The notes under the pieces were generated by a model, which worked only from the letters and a program-made list of their open reading frames with translations, made no database searches and had not been told where the DNA came from. Below are positions 1 through 10,381 of a DNA stretch of 34,743 bases, one piece after another. The position numbers and the translations under genes were made by a program. This stretch comes from Planctomycetota bacterium (GTDB lineage: Bacteria > Planctomycetota > Phycisphaerae > UBA1845): the NCBI GenBank assembly GCA_030622435.1, contig JAUXGE010000005.1, positions 1-34,743 on the forward strand. The letters run 5' to 3'. The number at the start of each line of letters is the position of its first letter. The stretch's first letter is position 1.

Positions 1-1083
1 GAGGCGTCCATCGCCCAGATGAACACGCCGCCAACGGCATCGGATCAGAGCGTTTCGCTTGCGTCAGACAATGCCGTGTCGTTGACACTCTTGGCAAGTG
101 ACGCAGACGGTGACGACCTGACGTTTTCGATAGTCGATGGACCGGAGTATGGGACGCTGGGTGCCGTCGACAACTATCCGTTATCGACTGCGGCGGTTGT
201 CTACACGCCGGATTCGGGTTTCACCGGCACTGACGCATTCACGTTCCAGGTCAGTGATGGAGAGGCTGAGTCAACTGTAGCAACTTTCACGATTCTGCCT
301 TGTGAGACGCTGAAGATCATTCCGTGGGTGGAATTGAACTATTCGGCATACGACGAACAGGGTATTGAGGGACTACTGATCTGGCAGGAGGTGACTGACA
401 CTGCAATTGTCTCGACGATTCCGGGTCGTGACGCCCTGTACACCAAACTGCAAAATCGCGTGCCGGGTATGCGCATCATCCCCGGCCTGAAGACGATGGA
501 CTTGCTGGATCGGTTCGACTCCGTGGAGGGATGGCAGGCGGTCGCCCAGGAGGTTTCAGCGATCCGACAGACTTCCGGCGAGAGTGTGATCCTGCTTGAG
601 AACGAGGTGGCGATTATGGACTATCGCTTGGGAGAGCAGAGCATCGATCTCGATCAGCTTGGAAGCGGGCTCGGGCAGTTACCGAACGACATCGAGTTCA
701 TCTGGTATCCGAGCATTCACGGCCACAGTATGATAGCTCAGGAGCGCTATGCGGCTGTGTGCCGAGTGGTCTCGGCCGTGTGCAACGTGCGTTTTGTAGA
801 TCGCAGCGTGGAGACGCCAGCGGCGTTGGAGGACTTGTGGTTGCAACAAGCCCGAAGCACACTGGAGCTTATCTCATCGTCGCCGACACTGCCGATGTTG
901 TATGCCTATGCTGAGGACTCCGGGTTCATTCACTGGCCGGACAGTCAAATCCCCGAGGCCCTGGAGTATGTGCGCAAAGAATGGGGGCCTGATGCTGAAG
1001 TGATCATCTATCCCGGCGTGGAACGTTGGGTTGAAGCGGCATGGTCTCTCTCGGAGCTACTTCCAGCACCGTGCGCGCCTTAG
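1..1083 (+). CDS. Partial (5' truncated) secreted/surface protein: cadherin/Ig-like repeat followed by a conserved domain of unknown function
   Basis: Frame is open to base 1 (gag gcg tcc atc gcc cag atg). 'ASDADGDDLTFSIVDGPEYGTL...YTPDSGFTGTDAFTFQVSDGEAES' is a typical cadherin-like/bacterial Ig repeat. The C-terminal ~260 aa is highly similar to the product of 1592..2494. Confidence 0.8.
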   Translation, partial: EASIAQMNTPPTASDQSVSLASDNAVSLTLLASDADGDDLTFSIVDGPEYGTLGAVDNYPLSTAAVVYTPDSGFTGTDAFTFQVSDGEAESTVATFTILPCETLKIIPWVELNYSAYDEQGIEGLLIWQEVTDTAIVSTIPGRDALYTKLQNRVPGMRIIPGLKTMDLLDRFDSVEGWQAVAQEVSAIRQTSGESVILLENEVAIMDYRLGEQSIDLDQLGSGLGQLPNDIEFIWYPSIHGHSMIAQERYAAVCRVVSAVCNVRFVDRSVETPAALEDLWLQQARSTLELISSSPTLPMLYAYAEDSGFIHWPDSQIPEALEYVRKEWGPDAEVIIYPGVERWVEAAWSLSELLPAPCAP

Positions 1084-1591
1084 CAGCCAGTCCAGAACGT
1101 CCGTGGGAGAGACTTCAAGGCTTGTCAAGACACGCCCCGAGGGTGTGAGCCCCGCCTCTGAGATCGTCCCCGTGTGCGTCTGTAGCTTCTCGACGCGGTG
1201 CGAGCCGACCGGCGTCTTCGCTGTGCATGCAAAGATGCCGAAGAGCGCGCATCAGCGCGATTATGTGAGGCGCGCTCTCTTCGATGGTATCCGCCGGTCC
1301 ACGTTCGTTCCTCGCCGAGCCTGCCGATTATCGGTATCTTGACACTCATCCCGGGCTCAAGTAGGCTGAAACCGTTGACGATCCAGGAACCGGAGGCGCT
1401 CTGCGCGACTTCGGGTGGCGACGTTGGTTACCTGAGTTCAGCGACCCATCAGCCTGCGGAGTGTGGAGCGGTGGCGCGTCCGCTGTACGATGTTGACAAG
1501 GCACCGGTGCCGGTCGAGTCCAAGGTCGCGGCGAACGTCGGGTGGTGCATAGGCAGGTGAGCGATGTGCTCGACCCTTGCGAAGGAGCTTT

Positions 1592-2494
1592 ATGGTCAGG
1601 GTCCTGGCAACCGTAGGCGCAGTGCTAATTACCGTCTCGGGTACAGCCCGCTGCGAACCGCGCGGCGATGCAGCAGGGGGCCTCACGTCGGAACAACGGT
1701 TGAAGATCATTCCATGGGTGGAACTGAACTACGCCATCCACGACGAGTACGGCATTAAGGGTCTGTTGGCCTGGAAGGGCCTTACTGATACTGCGATCGT
1801 CTCCACCAGGCCCGGCCGCGCTGCCTTGTATTCCAAGCTGAGAGAACGAGTACCGGGTATGCGCATCATCCCGGGCCTGAAGCCGAACGGCGCCAGGGTC
1901 GATCTGCTGCCGACCTTTGATTCGGTCGCGGGATGGCAGAAGGTCGCCGAGGAAGTTGCCGCGATGTGCGAAACGTCCGGTCAGCGGGTGGTTCTGCTCG
2001 ACAATGAGGTGGCGATCAAGCGCTACCGCATGGGGAAGCAGAGGATCGAGCTTGATCGGCTGCGAGCCGGCCTCGAGTATCTTCCGAAAGACATCGTGAT
2101 CATCTGGTATCCGAGCATTCACAGCCATACCACCAAAGTCCAGAAGCGCTACGCGGACGTGTGCCGAGTCGTCGCTGACGTGTGCGATGTACGGTTTACG
2201 GATCGGAGCACGGAGACCCCGGCGGCGTTGGAGGACCTCTGGCTACAGCGAGCTCGGCGCACGCTCGAGGGCATGTCTTCGAGACCCACACTGCCCATGC
2301 TGTACGCCTATGCTGAGGACTCCGGCATCATTCATTGGCCGGACGCACGAATCCCCGACGCCCTGGAGTATGTTCGCAAGGAATGGGGTGATGGTGCCGA
2401 GGTGGTTATTTACCCCGGTGTGCGGCGCTGGGTCGAAGCCGGAGACTCGATCAAGAAGATCCTGCAGCGCCCAGACTCCCCAACGCGTCCTTAG
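1592..2494 (+). CDS. Secreted protein of unknown function, paralog of the C-terminal domain of CDS 1..1083
   Basis: Signal-peptide-like N-terminus (MVRVLATVGAVLITVSGTARCEPRG). Shares LKIIPWVELNY, VPGMRIIPGLK, IIWYPSIH, ETPAALEDLWLQ, TLPMLYAYAEDSG and ALEYVRKEWG with the upstream ORF. ATG 1592 preferred over TTG 1577. Confidence 0.85.
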   Translation: MVRVLATVGAVLITVSGTARCEPRGDAAGGLTSEQRLKIIPWVELNYAIHDEYGIKGLLAWKGLTDTAIVSTRPGRAALYSKLRERVPGMRIIPGLKPNGARVDLLPTFDSVAGWQKVAEEVAAMCETSGQRVVLLDNEVAIKRYRMGKQRIELDRLRAGLEYLPKDIVIIWYPSIHSHTTKVQKRYADVCRVVADVCDVRFTDRSTETPAALEDLWLQRARRTLEGMSSRPTLPMLYAYAEDSGIIHWPDARIPDALEYVRKEWGDGAEVVIYPGVRRWVEAGDSIKKILQRPDSPTRP

Positions 2495-2701
2495 CACCGG
2501 AAGTTCGAGGCATCGAGAGTGTGATGAGGTGGTAGCTTGCCAGGCCCCGCAGTAGCTTGGCCCCTGGGACGAATGTCACGGCAATGTGCCGAACTTCGGT
2601 TGCGTGTCCACGGCAATGAGTCATGAGCCGCTCGGTCGGCTTTCGAAGTGCGTTGCATCGGGGTGGGCGGTCACCGGCAATGACGCGAGTGGAAGCGTCA
2701 C

Positions 2702-4177
2702 ATGAATACACAGCTTCTGCTATACATTGCGGCCTTTCTGGGCGCAATCACATTCGGGCTGACTTGCCTGATGCTTCGCTTCCGTGGGAGAGACTGCCTG
2801 TTCTTTGCGGCGGTGCTGCTGCCGAATATCTGGCTCAGCCGTTTCGACGTTAATGAATTCAATCCGTATCGTCTCGACTTTCCGACGTTCTGGCTTGTTC
2901 TTCTCGCCATTATTGCCTTGTCCATTCTGGCCCTTCGGACGAAGACAGTGCGGTTGTTATGGGGCCCTGGGAAGGGGATCTGGGGCAGCATGGCGCTGCT
3001 TCTGTTCGCCATTGCCCTCAGTACGGTCGTCCATAGTAGAGAGCTTGGGGACTTCGTTCGCGGATTTCACGCCTCGTGCTTCGTGGCCCTTCCGTTTATG
3101 GGGGCGTGGTGCATATTGCAGTGTTGCCATGTGGACGAGAGGGCTATCGCCCGCGCAGTAACGGCGATACTCATTGCCGGTACTGTTGCTGCTTTGGCGA
3201 GCGTTCTGAGTGCGACGTGGCCCAGTTTCTTTCGCAGCATACTGGCCACGTACAGAAGAGCCAGCGAGGCGGAGCGGGCTTTCAGCCCTTTGGGTGGGCC
3301 GAGCGCCGTTGCCATGTGTCTGCTGATGGTCTACTGCCTGGCGGTCGGTCAACTGATGGGCAAGCGCCACCGGCTCTTGAGTCTTGTCGTCTTGGGACTC
3401 TGCTTTCTAGGATTGCTGACCACGCTCGCTCGGGCAGCCTTGATAGCATTCCTTGCAGCGAACATCTACCTTTACGGTCGCCATCTTCGTGGTTTCGGCG
3501 GTCGTCTGGTGATCTTCGTTGTCACGGGTGCTGTCGTGTTGCTACCTGCGGTATACGGACTGAGCCGAGTATATTCTCTGGAACGCTTCGGCGACGATTG
3601 GAGCGGAGCGCGCGCGGGTTCCGTGAGATTGAGACTCGAGAGTATGCAAACCGCCATATCCTACGGCGCCCACCATTTGCCATTCGGCGGAGGCTGGGGC
3701 TTGGTCTATTACCCGGCGCGGGAGATCGGAAGCAAACAGGCTCGCGAACGGCTCTTGACCTTCGAAGAGGGTCGCACTGCTTCAAAGCCTCACAGCCTCT
3801 TTGCACTCGTCTTCGCCGAAGCGGGGATCCTCGGCTTCGTGTTTCTTCTGCTTCTCTTCTGGCAGATCTGGCGGCACATGAGACCTCCGGATGTGCGTTT
3901 TCAGCCTTACGGTCACTGCATTGTCCACGGTTTTCGGACAGGTTTTCTCAGTTTCCTGGTTTTCAGTGTGGCACAGGATCATCTGTTTTTTGCCAGTAAA
4001 ATCTCCTTGTTCTTCTATCTGTTCGTGTTCATGGGCGTGGCCGCGAGCACGTATTATCGGGTCGCAGACGCCGTGCGACAGGACACCGCCACCGACTCTC
4101 AAGCGGAACCCAGCCAACCCATCACGCCCCTGAGTCGCCCCGGGGGGCGGTGGCGCGATCCTCTCCCGGAGATCTGA
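2702..4177 (+). CDS. O-antigen ligase/polymerase-like (Wzy/WaaL type) multi-pass membrane protein
   Basis: 491 aa with many TM segments, a large loop (ARAGSVRLRLESMQTAI...HHLPFGGGWG...KPHSLFALVFAEAGILGF) typical of the O-antigen ligase superfamily, in a glycan cluster. Confidence 0.85.
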   Translation: MNTQLLLYIAAFLGAITFGLTCLMLRFRGRDCLFFAAVLLPNIWLSRFDVNEFNPYRLDFPTFWLVLLAIIALSILALRTKTVRLLWGPGKGIWGSMALLLFAIALSTVVHSRELGDFVRGFHASCFVALPFMGAWCILQCCHVDERAIARAVTAILIAGTVAALASVLSATWPSFFRSILATYRRASEAERAFSPLGGPSAVAMCLLMVYCLAVGQLMGKRHRLLSLVVLGLCFLGLLTTLARAALIAFLAANIYLYGRHLRGFGGRLVIFVVTGAVVLLPAVYGLSRVYSLERFGDDWSGARAGSVRLRLESMQTAISYGAHHLPFGGGWGLVYYPAREIGSKQARERLLTFEEGRTASKPHSLFALVFAEAGILGFVFLLLLFWQIWRHMRPPDVRFQPYGHCIVHGFRTGFLSFLVFSVAQDHLFFASKISLFFYLFVFMGVAASTYYRVADAVRQDTATDSQAEPSQPITPLSRPGGRWRDPLPEI

Positions 4178-4181
4178 CGCA

Positions 4182-5612
4182 ATGTCCGGACGATCGTGTG
4201 ACAGTCCGCCCGGGGCGCGCAATGAGGATGAAATCGAGCCCAGAGGCGTGGAGTCGACTTCGGGACCGTCCAACGTTGGCCGATCGAGCGGCTTGCTGAA
4301 GGACACCACAGTGACCTTCGCGAGCCGGGTCATGGCGATCGTGCTCAGCATCGGTGTTGCCGCCGCCACGGCATGGCTCCTCGGACCGTCCGGCAGGGGC
4401 GAGCTGGCCATCTGCCTGCTATTCGGGCAACTGCTGGTGCTGGGGCTCGGCTTCGGTGTCGAGATGGGTTGTGCCTACTACGCCGGTCGCGAACCCGAGA
4501 AGATCGGCGCCGTTCTCGGCACTCAGCTCGTGGCCATAGGCGTAACCACGGTTTTCGTCATCGGCGCGGGTGTTGCATGCATGCACCTGCCGTTGCCGTT
4601 TGTCGAGAAAGTGCCGGCTTCCGCTCTGGCCTGCGCGATCGGGTTCGCCGTGGCGCAACTACTCTTCGTATTCATGACCGTTCTGTTCATGGGGCTCGGT
4701 CGACTGACGGAGTACAACCTGGCGCGCATCGGCAACCAAGCCGCAACGTTCGTTTTCATTGTGGTTGCCTGTTGGATCACACGAAGTGTGACACTCGCCG
4801 TCGTTGCATACGTGATCGGCTCGCTGCTGGCAGGCGTGGCTCTGGTGGCGTGCCTGGTACGCAGCCGTCTCTTGTCGCAAATCACCGTTTCATGGCGTAT
4901 GATCAGCGCGTGTTACCGATATGGCATCAAGTACTATTTCGGCAAGCTGGCAACACTGGTCGATGTGCAGATCGGTGTGATCGTCATTGCGATGGTCGGC
5001 AACACGGAGCAGGTCGGCTTCTTCGCTGCGGCGTTGGGGCTTGTCAGCCGGTTGTGGATCCTGCCCGAAACGCTCAATATAGTGCTTCTGCCGCGCGTCC
5101 TGACGGGGCAGTCGGCACTGATAAACCTGGTCATTCGAAGCTGCCGCGTAACCGTGCTCGCAGTGGCCGTTGCCGCATGCCTCCTCGCCATCCTCGCCAA
5201 ACCGATCGTTGCCGTATTGCTGTCGCCCGCGTTCCTGCCGGCGGTGGTTCCGTTGATGGTTCTTCTGCCAGGCGTGGTCATGGGATGCGTGACCAAGGTG
5301 TTGATCTCCTATTTCAACGGTACGGGTCGGCCTGAATACACTTCGATCACCCTCCTGGTCGGAGTCGTATTGAACGTGACCATGGTTATCGTGCTGCTAC
5401 CGCGTTGGGGGTTGCTGGGCGCTGCTGCGGCGACGTCGGCGGCCTACGTTGTCGAGGCGACATTGGCCGTTCTGCTGTTCATCAAGCTCACGCGATGCTC
5501 GTGGCGAGAGTTCTTGCCGCAGGTGGACGACTGGCGGACAATCCGGTCTTTGCTGCGCCGCTGGAGAAGGCTACAGGCGGAATCCGATCGGGCCGAGGAG
5601 ATGTCCAAGTGA
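4182..5612 (+). CDS. Polysaccharide flippase (Wzx/MATE-like, MOP superfamily)
   Basis: 476 aa; 'LLKDTTVTFASRVMAIVLSIGVAAATAWLLGPSGRGELA' N-terminus and many TM helices; starts 4 nt after the ligase stop. Confidence 0.88.
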   Translation: MSGRSCDSPPGARNEDEIEPRGVESTSGPSNVGRSSGLLKDTTVTFASRVMAIVLSIGVAAATAWLLGPSGRGELAICLLFGQLLVLGLGFGVEMGCAYYAGREPEKIGAVLGTQLVAIGVTTVFVIGAGVACMHLPLPFVEKVPASALACAIGFAVAQLLFVFMTVLFMGLGRLTEYNLARIGNQAATFVFIVVACWITRSVTLAVVAYVIGSLLAGVALVACLVRSRLLSQITVSWRMISACYRYGIKYYFGKLATLVDVQIGVIVIAMVGNTEQVGFFAAALGLVSRLWILPETLNIVLLPRVLTGQSALINLVIRSCRVTVLAVAVAACLLAILAKPIVAVLLSPAFLPAVVPLMVLLPGVVMGCVTKVLISYFNGTGRPEYTSITLLVGVVLNVTMVIVLLPRWGLLGAAAATSAAYVVEATLAVLLFIKLTRCSWREFLPQVDDWRTIRSLLRRWRRLQAESDRAEEMSK

Positions 5613-6871
5613 GCGAACCCTTGACGGTCTACTTCCTGTGTGAAACCTATACCGGTTACCGTAACTTCTTCATGCGACAGGTGCCCGAGCCAGAGGGGTT
5701 GCCGCCGCTGTACAATACGTGGAATGGGTATGCCGAGCGCGATCACCGTGTGCACATTTTCAGCCAGGACTTCATGTACGATCGCTACGACGATTGGAAC
5801 CATCACGGCAAACAGATGCACAACATACCGGTGCCATTCACGTACCTGCGGCGGCATCGCTATACACTAACCGGCAAGACGCTGTTCCGTTTCGCACGGC
5901 TGATCGGACTGTCCAGACTCCGGAAGCGTCTGATCAGGGTGGCCGCAGAGGATCCCCCGGACGTCGTGTACAGTTGCAGTCCATGGTGTACGCTCGTCGC
6001 CTACCGTGCTGCAAGACGGTTCAATGCGGTCCACGTCGTCCGCCGATTCGGAACCGTCCTGTACGAGCAAATACAGGGCAAGTCCATGGGGCTGCAAGAC
6101 AGCCTGTACGTCGAGGCGTTGGGTTACCGGTTGCCGTTTGACCTGCTCGTCATGGGTAACGACGGAACCTACGGTGACCGCGTGGCTCGACACTACGGCT
6201 GCCCACCGGAAAAGCTGCGTTTCTGGACGAACGGGATTGACAAGGGGCTGTATGACGAGGGCTTCGATCGGGCAGGGTTCCGCCGCCGGCTCGGGTTCTC
6301 CGAGGACACGCCACTAATCCTGTCGTTGAGCCGGCTGGCGGGCTGGAAGAGACTGGATCGGGTGTTGGAGATGATGCAGCATGTCAAGAGGAAACGCCCC
6401 GATGCGAGGCTTGTCCTTGTAGGCTCCGGCGAGTTGGAAGAGAATCTGAAAGCACTCGCCCGGAGCCTTGCCGTCGACGACGTGGTCCGGTTCGTTGGCC
6501 CGGTGGAGCATCGGGAGGTTGGCGATTACTACAACGGATGTGATGTGTACGTCCAGTTCTTCGACCTTACCAACCGCTGCAATCCGTTGTACGAGGCGAT
6601 GGTGTGTGCCATGCCGGTTGTCACTCTGCACGATCCGAGCATCGAGGATGTCGTGGAGGATAAGGCCACCGCGCTCCTCGTTGATTCTGCAAATATGGAA
6701 CATGCCGCCAAGCCTGTTCTCGATCTGTTGGGTGACGAACAGCGACGCAGGCAATTGGGGGAGGCCGCCCGCGCACACATCGTTCGTGAGTTCAAGACCT
6801 GGCCCGAGCGGATCGGGATGGAGGTCGAGACCGTGCTCGACCTGGTCCGAGCGAAGAAGCACAGCCCCTGA
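5609..6871 (+). CDS. Glycosyltransferase family 4
   Basis: Frame of listed ORF 5405..6871. GTG at 5609 overlaps the flippase stop (GTGA), giving VSEPLTVYFLCETYTGYRNF. Rossmann motifs 'LILSLSRLAGWKRLDRVLEMM...ARLVLVGSGELEENL'. Confidence 0.88.
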   Translation: MSEPLTVYFLCETYTGYRNFFMRQVPEPEGLPPLYNTWNGYAERDHRVHIFSQDFMYDRYDDWNHHGKQMHNIPVPFTYLRRHRYTLTGKTLFRFARLIGLSRLRKRLIRVAAEDPPDVVYSCSPWCTLVAYRAARRFNAVHVVRRFGTVLYEQIQGKSMGLQDSLYVEALGYRLPFDLLVMGNDGTYGDRVARHYGCPPEKLRFWTNGIDKGLYDEGFDRAGFRRRLGFSEDTPLILSLSRLAGWKRLDRVLEMMQHVKRKRPDARLVLVGSGELEENLKALARSLAVDDVVRFVGPVEHREVGDYYNGCDVYVQFFDLTNRCNPLYEAMVCAMPVVTLHDPSIEDVVEDKATALLVDSANMEHAAKPVLDLLGDEQRRRQLGEAARAHIVREFKTWPERIGMEVETVLDLVRAKKHSP

Positions 6872-7073
6872 AGCCATGGGCCACCCAGCCGTTAACGGCG
6901 TCTTCGCGCTTTCGAGAAGATGGACGACGTTCCTGGCCGATCATATACAGTGCAGGAGTGGTAAGGGCGTGGAATCGGGCTCACGGCGGCGGAGCAAGGC
7001 GGTCTGAATCGACAACGGCCTTACCTTGCGGGGCAACAGCCTGATCACGATGCACAGGTGCAGGGCGACGATC

Positions 7074-8321
7074 ATGGTGAGTGACTTGATACTTGGGACG
7101 TGCGGAAACCCTCTGGCGCAGCGCGGCGGCAAGTGGTACACGCACCATTCCTACGGGACGATCGTGGAACTAATCGCTCATCGGGTGCAGCAGGTTATGT
7201 GCCACGGCCCGGTTCTGCCGGATGCGAGCGCGCACAAGGCGGACTGCGAACTGAGTCAGCCGAACATCACGGTTCACCAGTGGGGCACCTGGTACAACAC
7301 CTTGCGTGCGCTCAAGCGTCCGGACCTCCTTCTGCGACACTACTGGAAGGTGACAAAAGGGTGCGACGCGTTGTTCATTCGGGGCACTCATCCCCTCAGT
7401 TGGTCTTTGCACTGGCTGGCCCGGGCGCGCGGGCAGCGCGTCGTCCACTGGATCGCGGCCGATTCCGTGCAGATCATGCGCACCGACCCTCGCGGCTACG
7501 GCCGGCTCGTGGAGCGGCTGGGTTTGTGCTTCGCGTACTTCGAGCGGGCCATGATCCGGCTGGCGGCGAGGGTGAGCCGGGGGTACTTCGTAACCAGCGG
7601 TCTGCAGCTCGCCGAGATCTTCCACTCGAAGCGAACCGTAGGCTGCCCCAGCTCGAGCACCACGTCGGAAAAGGACTTCCTCGTTCGTGAGGATACCTGC
7701 ATCGGGCCGTCGGTCAGAATCCTGTTTCTCGGCTTCATTCGCGCCGAGAAGGGGATCGAGTACCTGCTTCGGGCCTTGCCGCATGTCGAATCCGACCGGC
7801 CAGTGATTCTGGCACTCGTCGGCGGGTGGGATCAGTTCCCGGAAGAACGCGAGAGATTGCTGAGAATCATCGAGGAACTGGGAATCGAAGAAAAGGTCGT
7901 CTGGGAAGGATACGCCAAGTTCGGGGCGGATTTGTTCGCCCAGATCGATCGATCCGACATGTTGGTATTACCGAGCCTGTCCGAAGGCACACCGCACGTG
8001 CTGATCGAGGCTCGGGCACGGAGCCTGCCGATCATTGCGAGCCGCGTCGGGGGAATCCCGGGCAGTGTAACCGACGGCGAGGACGGTCTGCTCGTGCCGC
8101 CGCGCGATCCGACGGCAATAGCCCAGGCCATCTCTCGCGTCATCGGGGATCAGGAGCTGCGACAGCGGCTGATTCGGCAAGGAAGAGAGCGAGTCAGGAT
8201 GCTCACGATCGAGTGGTTCGTCGATCTTGTGATGGACCTGCTCACCCGCCCCGATTCAGACATCCCAGTTGATTATGCAGAAACCATCGCACGGACCAAC
8301 GGTCGTGGTGGTGGAATGTGA
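7074..8321 (+). CDS. Glycosyltransferase family 4
   Basis: 'VRILFLGFIRAEKGIEYLLRALPHV', 'DMLVLPSLSEGTPHVLIEARARSLPIIASRVGGIPGSVTDGEDGLLVPPRDP' is the classic GT4 C-terminal region. ATG 7074 preferred over TTG 7026. Confidence 0.9.
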   Translation: MVSDLILGTCGNPLAQRGGKWYTHHSYGTIVELIAHRVQQVMCHGPVLPDASAHKADCELSQPNITVHQWGTWYNTLRALKRPDLLLRHYWKVTKGCDALFIRGTHPLSWSLHWLARARGQRVVHWIAADSVQIMRTDPRGYGRLVERLGLCFAYFERAMIRLAARVSRGYFVTSGLQLAEIFHSKRTVGCPSSSTTSEKDFLVREDTCIGPSVRILFLGFIRAEKGIEYLLRALPHVESDRPVILALVGGWDQFPEERERLLRIIEELGIEEKVVWEGYAKFGADLFAQIDRSDMLVLPSLSEGTPHVLIEARARSLPIIASRVGGIPGSVTDGEDGLLVPPRDPTAIAQAISRVIGDQELRQRLIRQGRERVRMLTIEWFVDLVMDLLTRPDSDIPVDYAETIARTNGRGGGM

Positions 8322-8437
8322 GGATGTCGGTCGGCGCCGTCTGACCCGTTAGTCGTGCGCTACTTTCGAGTCCGCTGACACTCATCACTTCGGCATCGAA
8401 GTAAAACTCGTAGACTTCGGCGGGTGTCAGCAGGTAA

Positions 8438-9676
8438 TCACCGGCCCGTATCATGTGAATTGTGGAACACGTCCTCGAGGGTCTTGACGAGGCGGTCCCC
8501 CAGCAGGTCACGCGAGAACTCCTTCTCCGCGAGCTTCCGCGCACGCTGCCCCATTGCGGGTAGCTCGCTGCGACGATCCCGCATCCGGATTACCGCATCG
8601 GCGAATGCCGCCGGGTCGTTCGGGGGGACGACAATTCCGCACCGGTTCTCCTCGATCATGTCCGCCAGCCAGCCAGGGTAGTTGTTGAGCACGGGAAGCC
8701 CGCTTGCGATGTAATCGAAGAACTTGTTCGGTGAGGTTCCATAGTAGAACGAAGGTACGTTCTTGAGGATCATCATGCCGGCATCGAACCTCGGAAGAAG
8801 TCTCGCCAACTCCTCTTTTGGGATCGAGCCGATCCAGTTAATCATGAAGTCAAGCCCCTCCCGGGAACTCCGCTCCATGAGCCGTTCCTTCTGACCGCCC
8901 TCCCCGATGAAAACGAACTGCACGCCTTTCTCGGAACGAAGCTTCAGCTCGGCGGCCGCATCGAGCACGGCATCCAGCCCGTTAGCCTGGCCGTGAGCCC
9001 CGGTGAAGACGAGCTTGAGGTCGCCGGGCGGGCCGAAACGCGCGTCCGTCAGCGGCTCATCGCTGGGACCAAACAGCTCGAGATCCGAGCTGTTCGGAAT
9101 CACCGGGACCTTATCCGCCGGGTAACCCGTTTTGCAGATGCCTTCCTTTATCCCGGGTGCCAGTGCGATCACACGCTGAGCCGCCCGGTAGATCTTCCTC
9201 TCCAGCCGACGTGCGTAAGCCACGAGAAGGGGATTCCGGAGCACTCCCATGGCAATAACGAGTTCCGGCCAGAGGTCACGTACCTCGAACACGAAGGGAA
9301 CCCGGAGGCGTTTCGCTCCCTTCATACCGGGGATGCCGACCGTCAGCGGAGTTGACGTGGCAAACACGAGATCCGCGTCCAGCTTGCCGACCACCCGCGT
9401 GGCCGTGCGAGCGAAGCGCCCAAAGGCCATCAGACGACGAGTAAAGCCCATCTCGTTTCCGTAGGGCTCGGCCACGCACAGCACGCGGATGCCGTCCACG
9501 TCGTGCTCGGTTACCCGCTGATGCCGGTCGGAGGTCACACCGCCATATGCGTACTCGCCGCAGATCATCGTGACACGATGGCCGGCGCGCATCAGTCGCT
9601 TGCTCATCTCGTAGGAGCGCGTTCCTGATGCGCCGTGCATCGTGGAGAAATGTTGATGTATATAAGCTACGTGCAT
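8438..9676 (-). CDS. Glycosyltransferase family 4 (WcaI/WbuB-like)
   Basis: 'MHVAYIHQHFSTMHGASGTRSYEMSKRLMRAGHRVTMICG...KLVFTGAHGQANGLDAVLDAAAEL'; listed ORF extends to 9718, with M at 9676 the better start. Confidence 0.9.
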   Translation of the reverse strand: MHVAYIHQHFSTMHGASGTRSYEMSKRLMRAGHRVTMICGEYAYGGVTSDRHQRVTEHDVDGIRVLCVAEPYGNEMGFTRRLMAFGRFARTATRVVGKLDADLVFATSTPLTVGIPGMKGAKRLRVPFVFEVRDLWPELVIAMGVLRNPLLVAYARRLERKIYRAAQRVIALAPGIKEGICKTGYPADKVPVIPNSSDLELFGPSDEPLTDARFGPPGDLKLVFTGAHGQANGLDAVLDAAAELKLRSEKGVQFVFIGEGGQKERLMERSSREGLDFMINWIGSIPKEELARLLPRFDAGMMILKNVPSFYYGTSPNKFFDYIASGLPVLNNYPGWLADMIEENRCGIVVPPNDPAAFADAVIRMRDRRSELPAMGQRARKLAEKEFSRDLLGDRLVKTLEDVFHNSHDTGR

Positions 9677-9800
9677 TGTCAGTCCGGATAGCCTACCAGG
9701 ACCGCCACAATCGGTCACGGCCCCGAAGCACGTTTCAGGGTGTGGCCATCATTTGTGGCAAGTGCGGACAATTCGTGTCTTGCGGGCAATTCGTTTCTTT

Positions 9801-9918
9801 CTGTATCGGCCGACCCCTGTGTCGGCCGTAGCTGTACCGTAGCGGCCGGCGTTCCCGCTGGCCGTCGTGAGCAATAGCACCTGCTCGGGGAAACGGCCTG
9901 CGAGGACGCTGGCCGCTA
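9801..9918. repeat. Cluster of three TGTAGCGGCC-type palindromic intergenic repeats
   Basis: tatcggccgacccctgtgtcggccgta, ccgtagcggccggcgttcccgctggccgt and inverted aacggcctgcgaggacgctggccgctaca; the same family recurs at 26763-26906. Confidence 0.75.
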
Positions 9919-9958
9919 CAATCTCAGGAGAACGATTTCACTTCCAATGTTACCCGCG

Positions 9959-10381
9959 TCACCACGATCTCAGCGTGCGCAGCTTCTCGATCTGTTCGAA
10001 GTCGTGGTGTGTGCCGCAGTTTATGGCGGGGCATTTCTCGCAGCAATCGTTCCAGGTCTCGGGGGAACGGAGGTTCTGGTTCCAGAAGGGCCAGGTCCGG
10101 CACTGCAAAGGCCTGACGTCGTAGATCGCGCACTTGCCACCGTCCCGGCCGTGTTTAAGGAAGATGCAGTCGCCATCCGGTTTCTCGGTAAGGCTGTATC
10201 GCAGACCCACGCGGCGCAGGTGCTTCTTGTCGAGCCAGCCGTCGCTGCGACCGAGGAACACGGATATACGGCGAATCTCCAGCTTCGTGGTCCATACATA
10301 GCCCGGCTCGCCACTACAGCAATTCCCGCACTGGGTGCACTCGAAGTTCAGCCCTGCGCTGTACCACTTCTCTTTTGCCAT
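9959..10381 (-). CDS. YkgJ family cysteine-cluster (Zn/Fe-chelating) protein
   Basis: 'FECTQCGNCCSGEPGYVW ... DCIFLKHGRDGGKCAIYDVRPLQCRTWPFW' matches the YkgJ/UPF0153 pattern. Confidence 0.9.
   Translation of the reverse strand: MAKEKWYSAGLNFECTQCGNCCSGEPGYVWTTKLEIRRISVFLGRSDGWLDKKHLRRVGLRYSLTEKPDGDCIFLKHGRDGGKCAIYDVRPLQCRTWPFWNQNLRSPETWNDCCEKCPAINCGTHHDFEQIEKLRTLRSW

Noticed and set aside
1084-1591. Small ORFs between the two paralogs
   Set aside because: Arg/Ser-rich overlapping frames on both strands with no conserved features; treated as non-coding.
3076-5335. Overlapping plus-strand ORFs 3076..3999 and 4373..5335
   Set aside because: Out-of-frame Arg/Cys-rich translations inside the ligase and flippase genes; typical GC-rich shadow frames.
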